39,108 bases of DNA. It comes from Streptomyces huasconensis (GTDB lineage: Bacteria > Actinomycetota > Actinomycetes > Streptomycetales > Streptomycetaceae). The notes under the pieces were generated by a model. That model was not told the DNA's origin and made no database searches. It saw only the letters and a list, made by a program, of their open reading frames with translations. The stretch lies in NCBI GenBank assembly GCA_004010275.1, contig RBWT01000069.1, forward strand, positions 1 through 39,108. Direction: 5' to 3'. Shown here one piece after another: positions 8,262 to 15,734 of the stretch. A program made the translations under genes and the position numbers. Numbering within the stretch: position 1 is the first letter of the stretch; every line of letters starts with the position of its first letter.

Positions 8262-9260
8262 TCAGCGCCTGCGCAGCAGCCGCTTGAGCCCGAAGAAGGC
8301 GAGCAGCACGGCACCGGCCACGATCGCGCCGGTCTTGAGGCCGCCGTCGAGGCCCCCGCTCTTCGCTGAACTGTCCGAACCGCTGTCACCGGACGGCGCG
8401 CCGGAGCCGCCGCCCCCGCCCTTGCCGCGCACCTCCACGGGCGTGACCTGGCTCTGCGCGCCCTCGGTGCCGTACATCAGGGTCGTGCCGTCCGGGGTGT
8501 ACGTGACCGACTCGCCCTGCCGCTGGAAGGGCACGCTCAGCCGGCCCTCCCGCTCGGGCTGCTTGCCCGCGCCCTTCCAGGCGAAGGAGGTCCCGCCGAA
8601 GTACCCGCGCAGGGCCAGCTGTTCGCCGTCGGGCGAGAAGGCGCCGTCCGTCACCCACAGATCGGTGGCGGCGATCTTCTTGAAGACGTTCGTCCCGGAG
8701 GCGGACATCTCGGCGGGCCCTTCGTAGAGGCTGCCGCCCTCCTCCTTCTTGTCGGCGATGTAGATCCGCCCGGTCTTCGGATGCACCATCAGCGCCTCCG
8801 CGTCCCGCGCCCCGTCCTCGTACTTCACGACGTACTGCGTGGCGCGCACCGTCTGGTCCTTCAGCGTCTTCGGCTCGGGCAGTTTGTAGATCCATACGTT
8901 CGACCACGTGCCGCCGAGGTTGTCGCCGATGTCGCCGACGTAGAGGTTGCCGTCGGGGCCCACCGAGATGGCCTCCACGTCGCGGGGCGTGCCGATCCCG
9001 CTCATGGTGACGGTGGCGACCGTCCTGCCGGTCCGGGAGTCGACGGCGTACAGGTAGGCGCCCTTGTCCTGGTCGTTGTGCGTCCAGTAGACGCCCGGGT
9101 GGGCGCGGGAGGCGGCCAGGCCGCTGGACTCGACGATCCGCGGGTCCGTGATGGTGAACCCGTCGTGGCCGTCGGCCGCGGCGGGCGTGAGGGACCCCGC
9201 GGCGGCGAGGAGCAGCACGGCACCGGCGAGGGCGGGGGGAAGAGACCGAGGCGAACGCAT
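8262..9260 (-). CDS. Secreted, membrane-anchored beta-propeller-like protein of unknown function
   Basis: A 332-residue protein with a Sec signal peptide (LAGAVLLLAAAGSLTPAAA) and a C-terminal anchor: a GGGGGSGAPSG linker, the hydrophobic stretch TGAIVAGAVLLAFFGL and the basic tail KRLLRRR. In between are repeated strand-turn motifs such as GPDGNLYVGDIGDN, HPKTGRIYIADK, SPDGEQLALRGY and TPDGTTLMYGTEG, which suggest a WD40/NHL-like beta-propeller held outside the cell. No catalytic residues are recognised. A CACGCT hexamer 7 nt upstream of the ATG could be a weak leaderless -10. Confidence 0.8.
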   Translation of the reverse strand: MRSPRSLPPALAGAVLLLAAAGSLTPAAADGHDGFTITDPRIVESSGLAASRAHPGVYWTHNDQDKGAYLYAVDSRTGRTVATVTMSGIGTPRDVEAISVGPDGNLYVGDIGDNLGGTWSNVWIYKLPEPKTLKDQTVRATQYVVKYEDGARDAEALMVHPKTGRIYIADKKEEGGSLYEGPAEMSASGTNVFKKIAATDLWVTDGAFSPDGEQLALRGYFGGTSFAWKGAGKQPEREGRLSVPFQRQGESVTYTPDGTTLMYGTEGAQSQVTPVEVRGKGGGGGSGAPSGDSGSDSSAKSGGLDGGLKTGAIVAGAVLLAFFGLKRLLRRR

Positions 9261-9334
9261 GGGCCCAAGCGTGCCATCCGCGCGGCGGGCGGTGCGTGCT
9301 GAGCCTCACATCGCAGGTGGCGGGGGTGATCGGC

Positions 9335-9340
9335 CATGAT
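9335..9340 (+). promoter_or_regulatory. Possible leaderless -10 box of the SGNH hydrolase gene
   Basis: CATGAT sits 6 nt before the ATG at 9347, the same spacing as the TAnnnT boxes elsewhere. It supports choosing this start over the longer open frame from 9296. Confidence 0.4.
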
Positions 9341-9346
9341 GTGCGG

Positions 9347-10057
9347 ATGCTGAGGTTCATGTTCGTCGGCGACTCGATGACGATAGGGAGCGCCGGGGAA
9401 CACACCTGGCGCTACCGGATGTGGCAGCACCTGCGCGAGACCCTCGGCGACGGGGGCTTCGCCGTGGTGGGGCCCCGCAGCACCCTCTACGACCAGGCGG
9501 CGGGCGCACCCCTCTCTCACGACTACGCCGACGCGGACCCGGACTTCCCCCGACACCACCTCGCGGGCTGGGGCGAGGGCTGGCTGCACATGGCGCCGCG
9601 CGTCGCGGACGCGCTGACCCGCGACCCCGCGGACGTCCTGCTGGTCTCGCTGGGCCTGATAGACCTCGGCTTCTACACGAACGCGGAGCAGACGGCCGCC
9701 AACGTGCGCGCGTTCGTCGCGGGGGCCCGCTCGGCGAACCCGGGGGTCCGGCTCGTCCTGCTCCCCGTCATCCCGAACGTCAGGGCGGTGTCGGACGCCC
9801 CGTTCGCCGCCGAGGTCGCCCGCTTCAACGAACTCCTCGCCAAGACCGTCGCCGACCTGGACACGGGCGGCTCCCCCATCCTTCTGGCCTCGCCCCCGCC
9901 GTCGTACGACATCGGCACGGACACCTACGACGGCACGCACCCGAACGCGAGCGGCGAGCGGAAGCTGGCCGGGGCCTTCGCGGTGGCGATGGCGCGGGCG
10001 TGGGGCATCGGCGCCCCGGGCACGCGGGCGCGGGAACTCACGCAGCCCATCGGCTGA
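9347..10057 (+). CDS. SGNH/GDSL-family hydrolase
   Basis: A predicted serine esterase or lipase of the SGNH superfamily, 236 residues from the ATG at 9347. The block I motif FVGDSMTIGS holds the nucleophile Ser10. The C-terminal block V motif YDGTHPN holds the Asp195/His198 catalytic pair. VLLVSLGLIDLG replaces the usual GxND block III, so the oxyanion Asn is not obvious. No signal peptide is seen, which suggests a cytoplasmic enzyme. The start was chosen because the GDS strand begins right after it. The gene runs into the convergent MBL gene, overlapping it by 20 bp. Confidence 0.85.
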   Translation: MLRFMFVGDSMTIGSAGEHTWRYRMWQHLRETLGDGGFAVVGPRSTLYDQAAGAPLSHDYADADPDFPRHHLAGWGEGWLHMAPRVADALTRDPADVLLVSLGLIDLGFYTNAEQTAANVRAFVAGARSANPGVRLVLLPVIPNVRAVSDAPFAAEVARFNELLAKTVADLDTGGSPILLASPPPSYDIGTDTYDGTHPNASGERKLAGAFAVAMARAWGIGAPGTRARELTQPIG

Positions 10058-10964
10058 CCGCGAACTTCCCTCCCTCGCGCCGCACTTCGGCCGCGCCCGC
10101 CCCCCGGAAGTGCGCGGGCACGACCAGCTCGCGCTCGTCCGCGGCCCGACCGAGGACCCGCATCCGGGTCGCGGCCGCCTCCCGTGGGTCCGCGCACAGG
10201 CAGCTGCTGTGGCCGGGTTCGAGGATCTGCACCGGGGTGTGCAGGAGGTCGCCGACGAAGACCGCCCGGTCGGTGCCCGAGGCCAGGCGCAGGACGGACG
10301 AGCCCGGGGTGTGGCCGGGGGCGGCCTCCAGGGTGAGGTGGCGGTCGATGCGGTGCGTACCGCTCCACAGCTGGGCCTGCCCGGCCCTGTCCACCGGCGC
10401 GACGCTGTCCGCGAAGACCGGGTCGCGGCTCTCCTCGTCGGCGCCCCGGGGCCCGAAGTGGGCGTGGTCGGCGGCGGGCATGAGGTAGGTGGCGCGGGGG
10501 AAGGTGGCCACCCAATTGCCGCCCTCCTCCCGGGTGTTCCAGCCGACGTGGTCCGCGTGCAGGTGGGTGTTGACGACGACGTCGACGTCCTCGGGGCGCA
10601 CCCCCGCGGCGGCGAGCCGGGCCAGGAAGTCGGTGTCGAGGTCCGCGAAGTGCGGCGCGTGCGGGCGCACACGGCCGTTGCCGACGCCGGTGTCGACGAG
10701 GACGGTCTTCCCCTCGCTCCTGAGCACCCAGGTCTGCACGGCGGCCATGACCCTGCCGCTGCCCGGGTCCCAGAAGTCGGGCGCGAGCCACTTTCCGTGC
10801 TCGCGCCACAGCCGCTCGGGGACGCCGGGCACGAGCACGGCGGCGGGGAGGAAGGGCGCCCCCAGCTCCACGACCCTGCGGACCTCGACCTCGCCGAGCA
10901 TCATGGGCCCATTGGTGGGTCCGGCCAGGCTCCCGCTCGTGCGTTCGTTCATGGATACGTTCAT
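10038..10964 (-). CDS. MBL-fold metallo-hydrolase
   Basis: A 308-residue metallo-beta-lactamase-fold hydrolase. The metal-binding motif THLHADHVGW (His134, His136, Asp138, His139) is intact. Further ligands are likely the His in AAPGHTPGS, the Asp in FVGDLLHT and the His in VVPAHFRG. The layout resembles the AttM/AiiA-like lactonase group, but that specificity cannot be read from sequence. The N-terminus repeats the ATGAACGTATCC/ATGAACGAACG motif, so the ATG at 10952 is an alternative start. It is divergent from the AraC gene. Confidence 0.86.
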   Translation of the reverse strand: MNVSMNERTSGSLAGPTNGPMMLGEVEVRRVVELGAPFLPAAVLVPGVPERLWREHGKWLAPDFWDPGSGRVMAAVQTWVLRSEGKTVLVDTGVGNGRVRPHAPHFADLDTDFLARLAAAGVRPEDVDVVVNTHLHADHVGWNTREEGGNWVATFPRATYLMPAADHAHFGPRGADEESRDPVFADSVAPVDRAGQAQLWSGTHRIDRHLTLEAAPGHTPGSSVLRLASGTDRAVFVGDLLHTPVQILEPGHSSCLCADPREAAATRMRVLGRAADERELVVPAHFRGAGAAEVRREGGKFAVSRWAA

Positions 10965-10971
10965 GGGTACG

Positions 10972-10977
10972 ACCGTA
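10972..10977 (-). promoter_or_regulatory. -10 box of a leaderless promoter for the MBL gene
   Basis: On the minus strand TACGGT stands 7 nt before the ATG at 10964, with no Shine-Dalgarno between. It favours 10964 over the internal ATG at 10952. Confidence 0.5.
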
Positions 10978-11049
10978 GGGAGCGCCGGATGAGCGCATCA
11001 ATGCCTGCTCCGCTCACCCGGATACCCGTACGCCTCACCGCCGCTGCCT

Positions 11050-11055
11050 TACGCT
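11050..11055 (+). promoter_or_regulatory. -10 box of a leaderless promoter for the AraC gene
   Basis: TACGCT lies 6 nt upstream of the ATG at 11062, and the gap is almost pure C with no ribosome site. Confidence 0.55.
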
Positions 11056-11061
11056 GCCCCC

Positions 11062-12064
11062 ATGGACGTAGTCAGCGACGCCATCGCGTCCGCGCGCATC
11101 GGGCGCCCCGACGCCCACCGCGTCGGGGTCTCCGGCTCCTGGTGCTGCCGGCTGCCCGCGTACGAGGGCGTGGGGTTCCACGTGGTCCTGGCGGGCGGCT
11201 GCTGGCTGCTGCCGGACGGCGGCGGCGCCCCGCTCACCCTCACGGCGGGCGACGCGGTGCTGCTGCCGCGCGGCGCGGGGCACGTGCTCGCGGACTCCCC
11301 CGCCGACGCCCGTACCGTCGCACGGGCGGTCCCCTTCGAGCGCTGGCGACGCGACACGGACGGCGGCGCCCCGCGGGCCCTCGCCACGCACCCCGAACAG
11401 GGCGCCGGGGCCACCGAATTGCTCTGCGGCAAGTACCGCTTCGACCGCACCCACGCCCACCCCCTCTTCGCCGAACTCCCCGAGACCGTGCACCTGCCCC
11501 GCCGCGCCGGGCACCACCCGGAGCTACAGGCGGCCATCGGCCTGCTCGGCCGCGAGACGGGCGCGGCTCTGCCCGGCGCGGACGTCGCCGTCCCCGGCCC
11601 TCCTGGACCTGCTCCTCGTCTACCTGGTGCGGGCCTGGGCGACGGACCGCGCCTCGGGCCCCGGCTGGCCCGCCGCGCTCGCCGACCCGGTGGTCGCCGA
11701 GGCCCTGCGCCTCCTCCACACCTCCCCCGAAGCCCCCTGGACCAACGCCCTGCTGGCCTCCCGCACGGGCGTCTCCCGCGCCACCCTGACCCGCCGCTTC
11801 ACGGCCCTGGTGGGCCGCGCCCCCATGACGTACCTCACCTGGTGGCGCATGGCCCGGGCGGCCAAGCTGCTGCGCGAGACGACGCACCCCCTGGAGGCGG
11901 TGGCCCGCCAGGTCGGCTACAGCTCGCCGTACGCCCTCTCGCACGCGTTCACCCGGACGTTCGGCGTCACGCCGGGGCGGTACCGGAAGGCGCCCGGCGC
12001 GCACGGCACGGCAGCCGGGGCCACGCTGGAAGGGAGAGAATTTTCCGTACCCCTCAGCAGTTGA
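11062..12064 (+). CDS. AraC-family regulator with N-terminal cupin (frameshifted)
   Basis: A transcription regulator of the cupin-AraC type. The N-terminal ~170 residues form a small-molecule-sensing cupin (GVGFHVVLAGGCWLL, LTAGDAVLLPRGAGHVLAD). The C-terminal ~100 residues carry two helix-turn-helices (NALLASRTGVSRATLTRRF and HPLEAVARQVGYSSPYALSHAF) and the usual GVTPGRYR end. An extra base at about 11597 (GTCCCCGGCCCTCC) breaks the frame just before LLDLLLVYLVRAWA. With it removed the protein is 333 residues. Such regulators often control a cupin or oxidoreductase gene next to them; here a cupin remnant follows 13 nt later behind an AAGGAG site. Confidence 0.86.
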
Positions 12065-12077
12065 GCGGGAAGGAGCC

Positions 12078-12278
12078 ATGACAGCGCTCACACGGAAGGA
12101 CACTCCGGTCGCCCTCGCGGACGGCGGAGTGGAGCTGCGCTTTCAGGACATCGGCGGAGACATGTCGGTCGCCTTCGTGAAGTTTCCCGAGGGCACCGCC
12201 CCTGGAGCAAGGGGGAAGGTCGGGGTGATCACCGCCTACTGCAGAGGGATGCGGAAGTACCCATCATGGGTCAATTAG
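12078..12278 (+). pseudogene. Truncated cupin-domain protein gene
   Basis: The first ~40 residues (TALTRKDTPVALADGG, VELRFQDIGGDMSVAFVKF, PEGT) look like the N-terminus of a ~115-residue Streptomyces cupin protein. After PEGT, near position 12198, the similarity ends abruptly and the frame continues as 26 unrelated residues to a stop at 12278. The metal-binding cupin strands are missing entirely. A good AAGGAG ribosome site is kept, and the AraC gene upstream is the likely partner. It looks like a genuine recombination or deletion junction and not a simple base error, because no downstream frame restores the cupin. Confidence 0.6.
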
Positions 12279-12712
12279 CAGCCACCCCGCCGGACGTACT
12301 GGCACGCACGCAGCGGGCCCTCGCGGCCGCACTGTGGCACTACACGGCCACTCCGGTGGCCAAGCCGTACTACGTGCGCGGATGTATCCCGGATCTGAAC
12401 GAGCCGAGAGTTACCGTCGCCCTGTGGACCGGGCCCGCGGCACGCGAGAAGAGGAACCTCTTCCTGTCTCTCCCGTTGGTCTCCGGCGGCGTGCCCGTCT
12501 CGGCGACGCACGTCACGTTGGGGCTGTTGGGGCTGAGCCGGGGAACTCACATGTTCGGCTTCACCGGCCGTTGGTTCGACGGCAAGCGCGTCCTCAACGG
12601 TAGCTCGCTCCTTGAGGGCGTGGCAGCATCTTGGCCGCCTGTTGAGGACGGAGAACAACTCGGGCCGAGGGGCTTCTACTTTGAGCGGCCGGGGCAGCTG
12701 AAGCAGTACTGA
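12266..12712 (+). CDS. Hypothetical protein, not recognised
   Basis: A 148-residue protein with no motif I recognise. It starts at the ATG at 12266, overlapping the stop of the cupin remnant. The sequence is mixed alpha/beta in character (LARTQRALAAALWHY, PRVTVALWTGPAAREKRN, THVTLGLLGLSRGTHMFGF) and has no signal peptide or clear membrane helix. Codon use is less strictly G/C at third positions than in its neighbours, which fits a transferred or degraded insert replacing the missing part of the cupin gene. It may itself be a remnant of a larger gene. Confidence 0.55.
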   Translation: MGQLAATPPDVLARTQRALAAALWHYTATPVAKPYYVRGCIPDLNEPRVTVALWTGPAAREKRNLFLSLPLVSGGVPVSATHVTLGLLGLSRGTHMFGFTGRWFDGKRVLNGSSLLEGVAASWPPVEDGEQLGPRGFYFERPGQLKQY

Positions 12713-12838
12713 CTCTCGTGCCGGTCTTCCTCACTGCCATCGGTCACCGTACCGCCCGTTCAGTCGCCTCGTGCAACAGATCGCCCTCCACGAACGGGAC
12801 TTCACTCGTCGAGCGTGACCTCTGCCCGGCCGGCTCGG

Positions 12839-13345
12839 TCAGGTCGCCCGCGTCAGCCGGTTCGCCAGCGTCGACATCGTGTACGTACCGATGCCGAGGA
12901 CGACTTCGAGGGCGTTGCGCTCGGTGTGGCCATGCGCGAGGAACGCCTCCAGGTCGGCATCCGGGACAGCGCCCGCCGTCGCGAGAACGGTGTGCGTGAA
13001 CTGCCGTACCGCTTCGAGCCGTTCGTCCGGCAGCTCCCGCTCCTCGCGCAGGGCCGTGATCAGCTCCGTCCCCGCGCCCAGCTTGCGCAGCTTGCCGGTG
13101 TGCATCGTGACGCAGATGTGGCAGTCGTTGCGTGTCGCGACCGTCATGATGACGACCTCGCGGGCGACGGGGTCGAGGGTCGTCCGGTCGAAGGCCGCCG
13201 TCATCTCCAGGAAGCCGTTGAGGAGTTCGGGCGACTCGGCGAGGCGGGCGACCGCGTTCGGCACCTGCCCGAAGGCGGCGGCCGTGCGCTCCATGGCCGC
13301 GCGTGAGGCGGGCGGCGCGGTTTCCACTGTGTGCTCGGTAAACAT
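12839..13345 (-). CDS. Carboxymuconolactone decarboxylase / AhpD-like protein
   Basis: A 168-residue all-helical AhpD-like protein. The redox motif is NDCHICVTMHTGKL, with Cys75 and Cys78 and the following His82, as in AhpD-type peroxidase partners. Decarboxylase members of the family lack this Cys pair, so a thiol/peroxide or electrophile role is more likely. It is divergent from a MarR gene with only ~40 bp between the starts. The AGGGGG site 5 nt before the ATG indicates a leadered mRNA. Regulation by the neighbouring MarR protein is the obvious inference. Confidence 0.87.
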   Translation of the reverse strand: MFTEHTVETAPPASRAAMERTAAAFGQVPNAVARLAESPELLNGFLEMTAAFDRTTLDPVAREVVIMTVATRNDCHICVTMHTGKLRKLGAGTELITALREERELPDERLEAVRQFTHTVLATAGAVPDADLEAFLAHGHTERNALEVVLGIGTYTMSTLANRLTRAT

Positions 13346-13376
13346 CCGTACCCCCTGCGGGCCCGCTCCGGCCCCT

Positions 13377-13422
13377 TAAGATGGACAACATGGTTGACGA
13401 AAAGAAGGTAAACCAGGTTGTC
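13377..13422 (+). promoter_or_regulatory. MarR autoregulatory operator over a leaderless promoter
   Basis: TAAGAT (13377-13382) lies 7 nt before the ATG at 13390. Inverted repeat arms GACAACATGGTT (13384-13395) and AACCAGGTTGTC (13411-13422) match at 11 of 12 positions and straddle the transcription start and first codons. Each arm also contains a smaller dyad (CAAC/GTTG and AACC/GGTT). Bound MarR would block its own promoter and could reach the divergent AhpD-like gene. Confidence 0.65.
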
Positions 13423-13887
13423 GACAAGGGCAAGGGATATGAGCTGCCCCTTCTCCTCTTCGCCGGCTTCCGCGCCCTCATCGACCGCCTGCACGCCGAG
13501 CTGGCCCGCCAGGGCCACCCGGACCTCCGCCCCGCCCACGGCTTCGCGATGCAGGCCATCGGCGCGGGTGGGGCCACCGCCAGCGAGGTCGGCCGCCGCC
13601 TCGGCGTCTCCAAGCAGGCCGCGGGCAAGACCGTCGACCGCCTCGTCGCCCTCGGCTACGCGGCCCGCGCCGACGACCCCGCCGACGCCCGCCGCAAGCT
13701 GATCCGCCTCACCCCGCACGGCGTCGACGCGCTGCGCCGCTCGGCGGTGATCTTCGAGGAGCTGCGGGCGGAGTGGGCCGAGCGGATCGGCGCGGGGCGC
13801 CTGGACGCCCTTCAGGACGACCTGTCCGCGGTCATCCCCCCGGAGGCGTTCCGCCTCGACGCGGCGGGGTGGCTGGGCGGCTCTTGA
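13390..13887 (+). CDS. MarR-family regulator
   Basis: A MarR-type winged-helix regulator. The DNA-binding core is visible as GGATASEVGRRLGVSKQAAGKTVDRL and the wing as DDPADARRKLIRLTPHG. The ATG at 13390 is preferred over 13381 because it sits 7 nt after a TAAGAT box; from here the protein has 165 residues. The gene is divergent from an AhpD-like Cys-x-x-Cys protein, an arrangement common for MarR proteins sensing oxidants or electrophiles. No Cys is found in the parts of the regulator examined, so direct thiol sensing is doubtful. Confidence 0.85.
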   Translation: MVDEKKVNQVVDKGKGYELPLLLFAGFRALIDRLHAELARQGHPDLRPAHGFAMQAIGAGGATASEVGRRLGVSKQAAGKTVDRLVALGYAARADDPADARRKLIRLTPHGVDALRRSAVIFEELRAEWAERIGAGRLDALQDDLSAVIPPEAFRLDAAGWLGGS

Positions 13888-13968
13888 GCGGACGTGACCT
13901 TGCCGCCGTGCGTATCGTTGTACTGCGCGGCCGCCCGCCCCAAGCGGCAGCCGGGGAGGAGCGCCACG

Positions 13969-14553
13969 ATGACTCTTGTAGACGACAGGATCAAGATGGC
14001 CGACAACAACACCGCGCGCCTGGACGAGATGTTCGAGGCGCTTGAGCGGGGGCCCTTCCTCGAGGGATACAAGATCGACATCATCGAGGGGGCCGTCCAC
14101 ATGACGCCGCAGCGGGCCAACCACTGGGACATCACCCTGGGCATCATCGAGCAGTTGAGGACCAAGTACCCGCGTCAGCGCACGCTGTCCGACGTGCGCA
14201 TCGACTACCCCGGTGAGCTGAATGCCTTCTGTAGCGACGTGGCCCTGGTCGCCGAGGGAGCCGAACGCACCAAGCGGGGCGGCTTCCTGTGCAGCGACGT
14301 CGAATTCGTCGCCGAGGTGATCTCCCGGGGCACGGGCTCGAACGACTACGGCCCCAAGAAGACCGGGTACGCCACCGCCGGAGTCGCCGTCTACCTCATC
14401 GTCGACCCCTACCAGGGCGAATGCCACGTCTACACCCGGCCCGGGGAAGGCGACTACCACGTCCATACGACCGTCGACTTCGGCGAGAAGGTCGACCTGA
14501 CCCACACCTTCCTCGGCCTCACCCTCGACACCTCCGACTTCTCCCGCGACTGA
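13969..14553 (+). CDS. Uma2-family (DUF820) restriction-endonuclease-fold protein
   Basis: A 194-residue protein of the Uma2 family, which has a PD-(D/E)XK nuclease-like fold and is multicopy in Streptomyces. The N-terminal helix and YKIDIIEGAVHMTP strand lead to the core NAFCSDVALVAEGAE, DVEFVAEVISRGTGSNDYGPKK and GYATAGVAVYLIVDP. The Asp of SDVALV, the Glu of VAEVIS and the Lys pair of GPKK fit the active-site pattern. The start is the ATG at 13969 behind a GGGGAGGA site. No partner toxin, antitoxin or methylase gene is adjacent. Its cellular role is not established. Confidence 0.86.
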   Translation: MTLVDDRIKMADNNTARLDEMFEALERGPFLEGYKIDIIEGAVHMTPQRANHWDITLGIIEQLRTKYPRQRTLSDVRIDYPGELNAFCSDVALVAEGAERTKRGGFLCSDVEFVAEVISRGTGSNDYGPKKTGYATAGVAVYLIVDPYQGECHVYTRPGEGDYHVHTTVDFGEKVDLTHTFLGLTLDTSDFSRD

Positions 14554-14602
14554 CCCGAACCCCCTTGCCTGGAGCCCACTCCACCCCCTTGGCTAGGGCC
14601 TC

Positions 14603-15598
14603 ATGAAGTACACGCAGCTGGGACGCACAGGGCTCAAGGTCAGCCGGCTCACGCTCGGCACCATGAACTTCGGGCCGTTCACCAACGAACCCGACAGCCA
14701 CTCGCTCATGGACACCGCGCTCGACGCGGGCGTCAACTACTTCGACACCGCCAACACGTACGGCCAGGGCGCGGGCCGGGGCCGTACCGAGGAAATCATC
14801 GGCACCTGGTTCACGCAGGGCGGCGAGCGGCGCGACAAGGTCGTGCTCGCCACCAAGGTGTACGGGCCCATGGACGTCGACGGCGGGACCGTCTGGCCCA
14901 ACCACGACCGGCTCTCCGCCCTCAACATCCGGCGCGCCGTCGAGGGGTCGCTGCGGCGGCTCCAGACCGACTACATCGACATCTACCAGTTCCACCACAT
15001 CGACCGGCACACGCCGTTCGAGGAGATCTGGCAGGCCGTCGACGTCCTGGTCCAGCAGGGCAAGATCCTTTACGCCGGGTCCTCCAACTTCCCCGGCTAC
15101 AAGATCGCCCAGGCCAACGAGATCGCCGCGCGGCGCGGCACCCTCGGGCTCGTCAGCGAGCAGTGCCTGTACAACCTCGCGGTGCGCGACGCCGAGATGG
15201 AGGTGCTGCCGGCCGCCCAGGAGTACGGCGTCGGCGTCATCCCCTGGTCGCCGCTGCAGGGCGGTCTGCTGGGCGGCGCGCTGAAGAAGCCGGAGGGCGC
15301 CCGCCGCAGCGGTGGCGGCCGGGCCGCCGCCGAGCTGGCCAAGCCGGAGGTCCGCGCGCGCGTCCAGGCGTACGAGGACCTGGTCGACAAGCACGGTCTG
15401 GAGCCCGGCGAGGTCGCGCTCGCCTGGCTGCTGACGCGGCCGGGGGGTCACCGCGCCGATCGTCGGCCCGCGCACCGCCGAGCAGCTCGCCTCGCGCTGC
15501 GCGCCGTCGAGCTGGAGCTGCTCGCGGGAGCTGCTCGACTCCCTGGACCGAAATCTTCCCCGGGCCGGGCCCGTCCACCGGAGTCCTTCGCCTGGTAG
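14603..15598 (+). CDS. Aldo/keto reductase (several frameshifts near the end)
   Basis: An NADPH-dependent aldo/keto reductase of the Gfo-independent TIM-barrel type. The first ~275 residues are normal: KVSRLTLGTMNFG, the catalytic Asp/Tyr region FDTANTYG, VVLATKVYG, the catalytic His in YQFHHIDRHTPFEE, and YAGSSNFPGYKIAQ. From ~15440 the frame is broken several times. Familiar pieces appear in successive frames: VTAPIVGPRTAEQL, ALRAVELEL, SRELLDSLDEIFPG and the ending PESFAW at 15598. At least four indels are needed within about 140 bp. The corrected length is about 332 residues. The substrate is unknown. Confidence 0.85.
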   Translation: MKYTQLGRTGLKVSRLTLGTMNFGPFTNEPDSHSLMDTALDAGVNYFDTANTYGQGAGRGRTEEIIGTWFTQGGERRDKVVLATKVYGPMDVDGGTVWPNHDRLSALNIRRAVEGSLRRLQTDYIDIYQFHHIDRHTPFEEIWQAVDVLVQQGKILYAGSSNFPGYKIAQANEIAARRGTLGLVSEQCLYNLAVRDAEMEVLPAAQEYGVGVIPWSPLQGGLLGGALKKPEGARRSGGGRAAAELAKPEVRARVQAYEDLVDKHGLEPGEVALAWLLTRPGGHRADRRPAHRRAARLALRAVELELLAGAARLPGPKSSPGRARPPESFAW

Positions 15599-15637
15599 CA
15601 GCCCCCGGGGGTACGCGGGGCGGCCCGCGTTCGGCGG

Positions 15638-15724
15638 CTAGCCGAACGCGGCCGCCACCGCCACCACGACGAACATCATCACGAGCACACCGGCCATGAT
15701 CCGGTTCCTGGTCTTCGGGTCCAC
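15638..15724 (-). CDS. 28-residue single-pass membrane peptide
   Basis: A GTG at 15724 opens a 28-codon frame: a charged start DPKTRNR followed by the hydrophobic helix IMAGVLVMMFVVVAVAAAFG. The upstream part of the same open frame is Arg/Pro-rich and out of character, which places the start near the GTG. Very short proteins of this shape are known next to MFS exporter genes in Streptomyces (the SGM_5486-type transporter-associated proteins), and an MFS gene lies upstream on the same strand beyond thpR. The family link is from memory and unproven; the ribosome site is weak. Confidence 0.5.
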   Translation of the reverse strand: MDPKTRNRIMAGVLVMMFVVVAVAAAFG

Positions 15725-15734
15725 ACCGTCGAGG

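Noticed and set aside
12078..12712. Toxin-antitoxin pair from two small overlapping genes
   Set aside because: The first is a cupin remnant; neither shows toxin or antitoxin motifs.
13969..14553. Uma2 gene as part of a restriction or transposon system
   Set aside because: No methylase, specificity subunit or transposase next to it; Uma2 genes are scattered singly in Streptomyces.
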